DNA of 64,000 nt from assembly GCA_963790575.1 (NCBI GenBank), contig CAWBPD010000008.1:124001-188000 (forward strand), given 5' to 3'. The notes below the pieces were generated by a model. That model saw only the letters and a program-made list of their open reading frames with translations, was not told the origin of the DNA and made no database searches. Source of the DNA: CAVTSA01 sp963790575 (GTDB lineage: Bacteria > Chloroflexota > Dormibacteria > Dormibacterales > Dormibacteraceae). How positions within the stretch are numbered: the stretch's first letter is position 1; every line of letters starts with the position of its first letter. The position numbers and the translations under genes were made by a program. Shown piece after piece: positions 63,974 through 64,000 of this stretch.

Positions 63974-64000
63974 GGCCGGCGGACGTCTGTGTACAGGCGC

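Noticed and set aside
1..64000. tRNA, rRNA or riboswitch genes.
   Set aside because: I looked for T-loop-like GGTTCGAATC motifs and conserved riboswitch cores by eye and saw none convincing. A covariance-model scan would be needed to exclude them.

Overview
The window is GC-rich DNA (about 70%) of a free-living bacterium. GTG starts are frequent, neighbouring genes repeatedly overlap by 4 bases (ATGA or GTGA), and several genes carry a TANNNT-like hexamer 6-8 bases before the start codon, which suggests leaderless mRNAs. The gene content (ergothioneine pair, DUF222/HNH endonuclease, FtsX-type ABC exporters, Pat-type acyl-CoA synthetase, histidine kinase of the HisKA_3 type) fits an actinobacterial or Dormibacterota/Chloroflexota-like soil organism. 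The sequence alone does not settle the phylum.

Layout. 1-9.4 kb: metabolic genes, namely an alpha/beta hydrolase divergent from an OsmC protein, a frameshifted quinone oxidoreductase with an alditol-oxidase-like flavoenzyme and a Gfo/Idh dehydrogenase, a VOC protein, an APC permease, an enolase-superfamily dehydratase and a SixA-like phosphatase. 9.4-16.3 kb: a truncated TetR gene, the egtB-egtD pair, two methyltransferases, a frameshifted aminoglycoside-phosphotransferase-like gene and a membrane acyltransferase. 16.3-24 kb: a tandem ABC ATPase with an AbrB-like linker and two large FtsX-type permeases in one operon.

24.3-46.8 kb, all on the minus strand: an envelope and exopolysaccharide locus. 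Read in transcription order it holds a giant repeat protein, a second repetitive surface protein, a LuxR-type response regulator, a hexapeptide acetyltransferase, a lipoprotein glycoside hydrolase and a 41-bp tandem array. It continues with a sugar-nucleotide dehydrogenase, an initiating phosphoglycosyltransferase, a Wzz-like protein, a GT4 glycosyltransferase, a fused polymerase/flippase, a NodB-like protein, a DegT aminotransferase, a second GT4 and a three-domain protein (PRTase-like, kinase-like, HAD). The dehydrogenase, aminotransferase and acetyltransferase correspond to three steps of a UDP-2,3-diacetamido-uronate-type pathway.

47-64 kb: an accessory region rich in frameshifts and gene remnants. 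Its intact genes resemble a dormancy/low-energy stress set: a PPOX-fold protein, an HPF/RaiA-like protein, CBS-BON proteins, a PAS-PAS-GAF histidine kinase and a universal stress protein. Two of these genes (HPF-like and the distal CBS-BON) have nearly superimposable promoter regions, and a related motif lies before the other CBS-BON gene. The region also holds a 324-bp internally deleted IS1595-type element with terminal inverted repeats and an 8-bp target duplication, a frameshifted DUF222/HNH gene, an EndoU-like toxin/immunity pair, split pieces of a Pat-type acyl-CoA synthetase and a Phd/VapC toxin-antitoxin pair with two palindromic operator candidates.

Several families of short palindromic intergenic repeats (cores TGCCGGCA and TTCGCGCGAA, and a 41-bp unit) are scattered through the window. 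Frameshifts may be real decay or uncorrected assembly errors.
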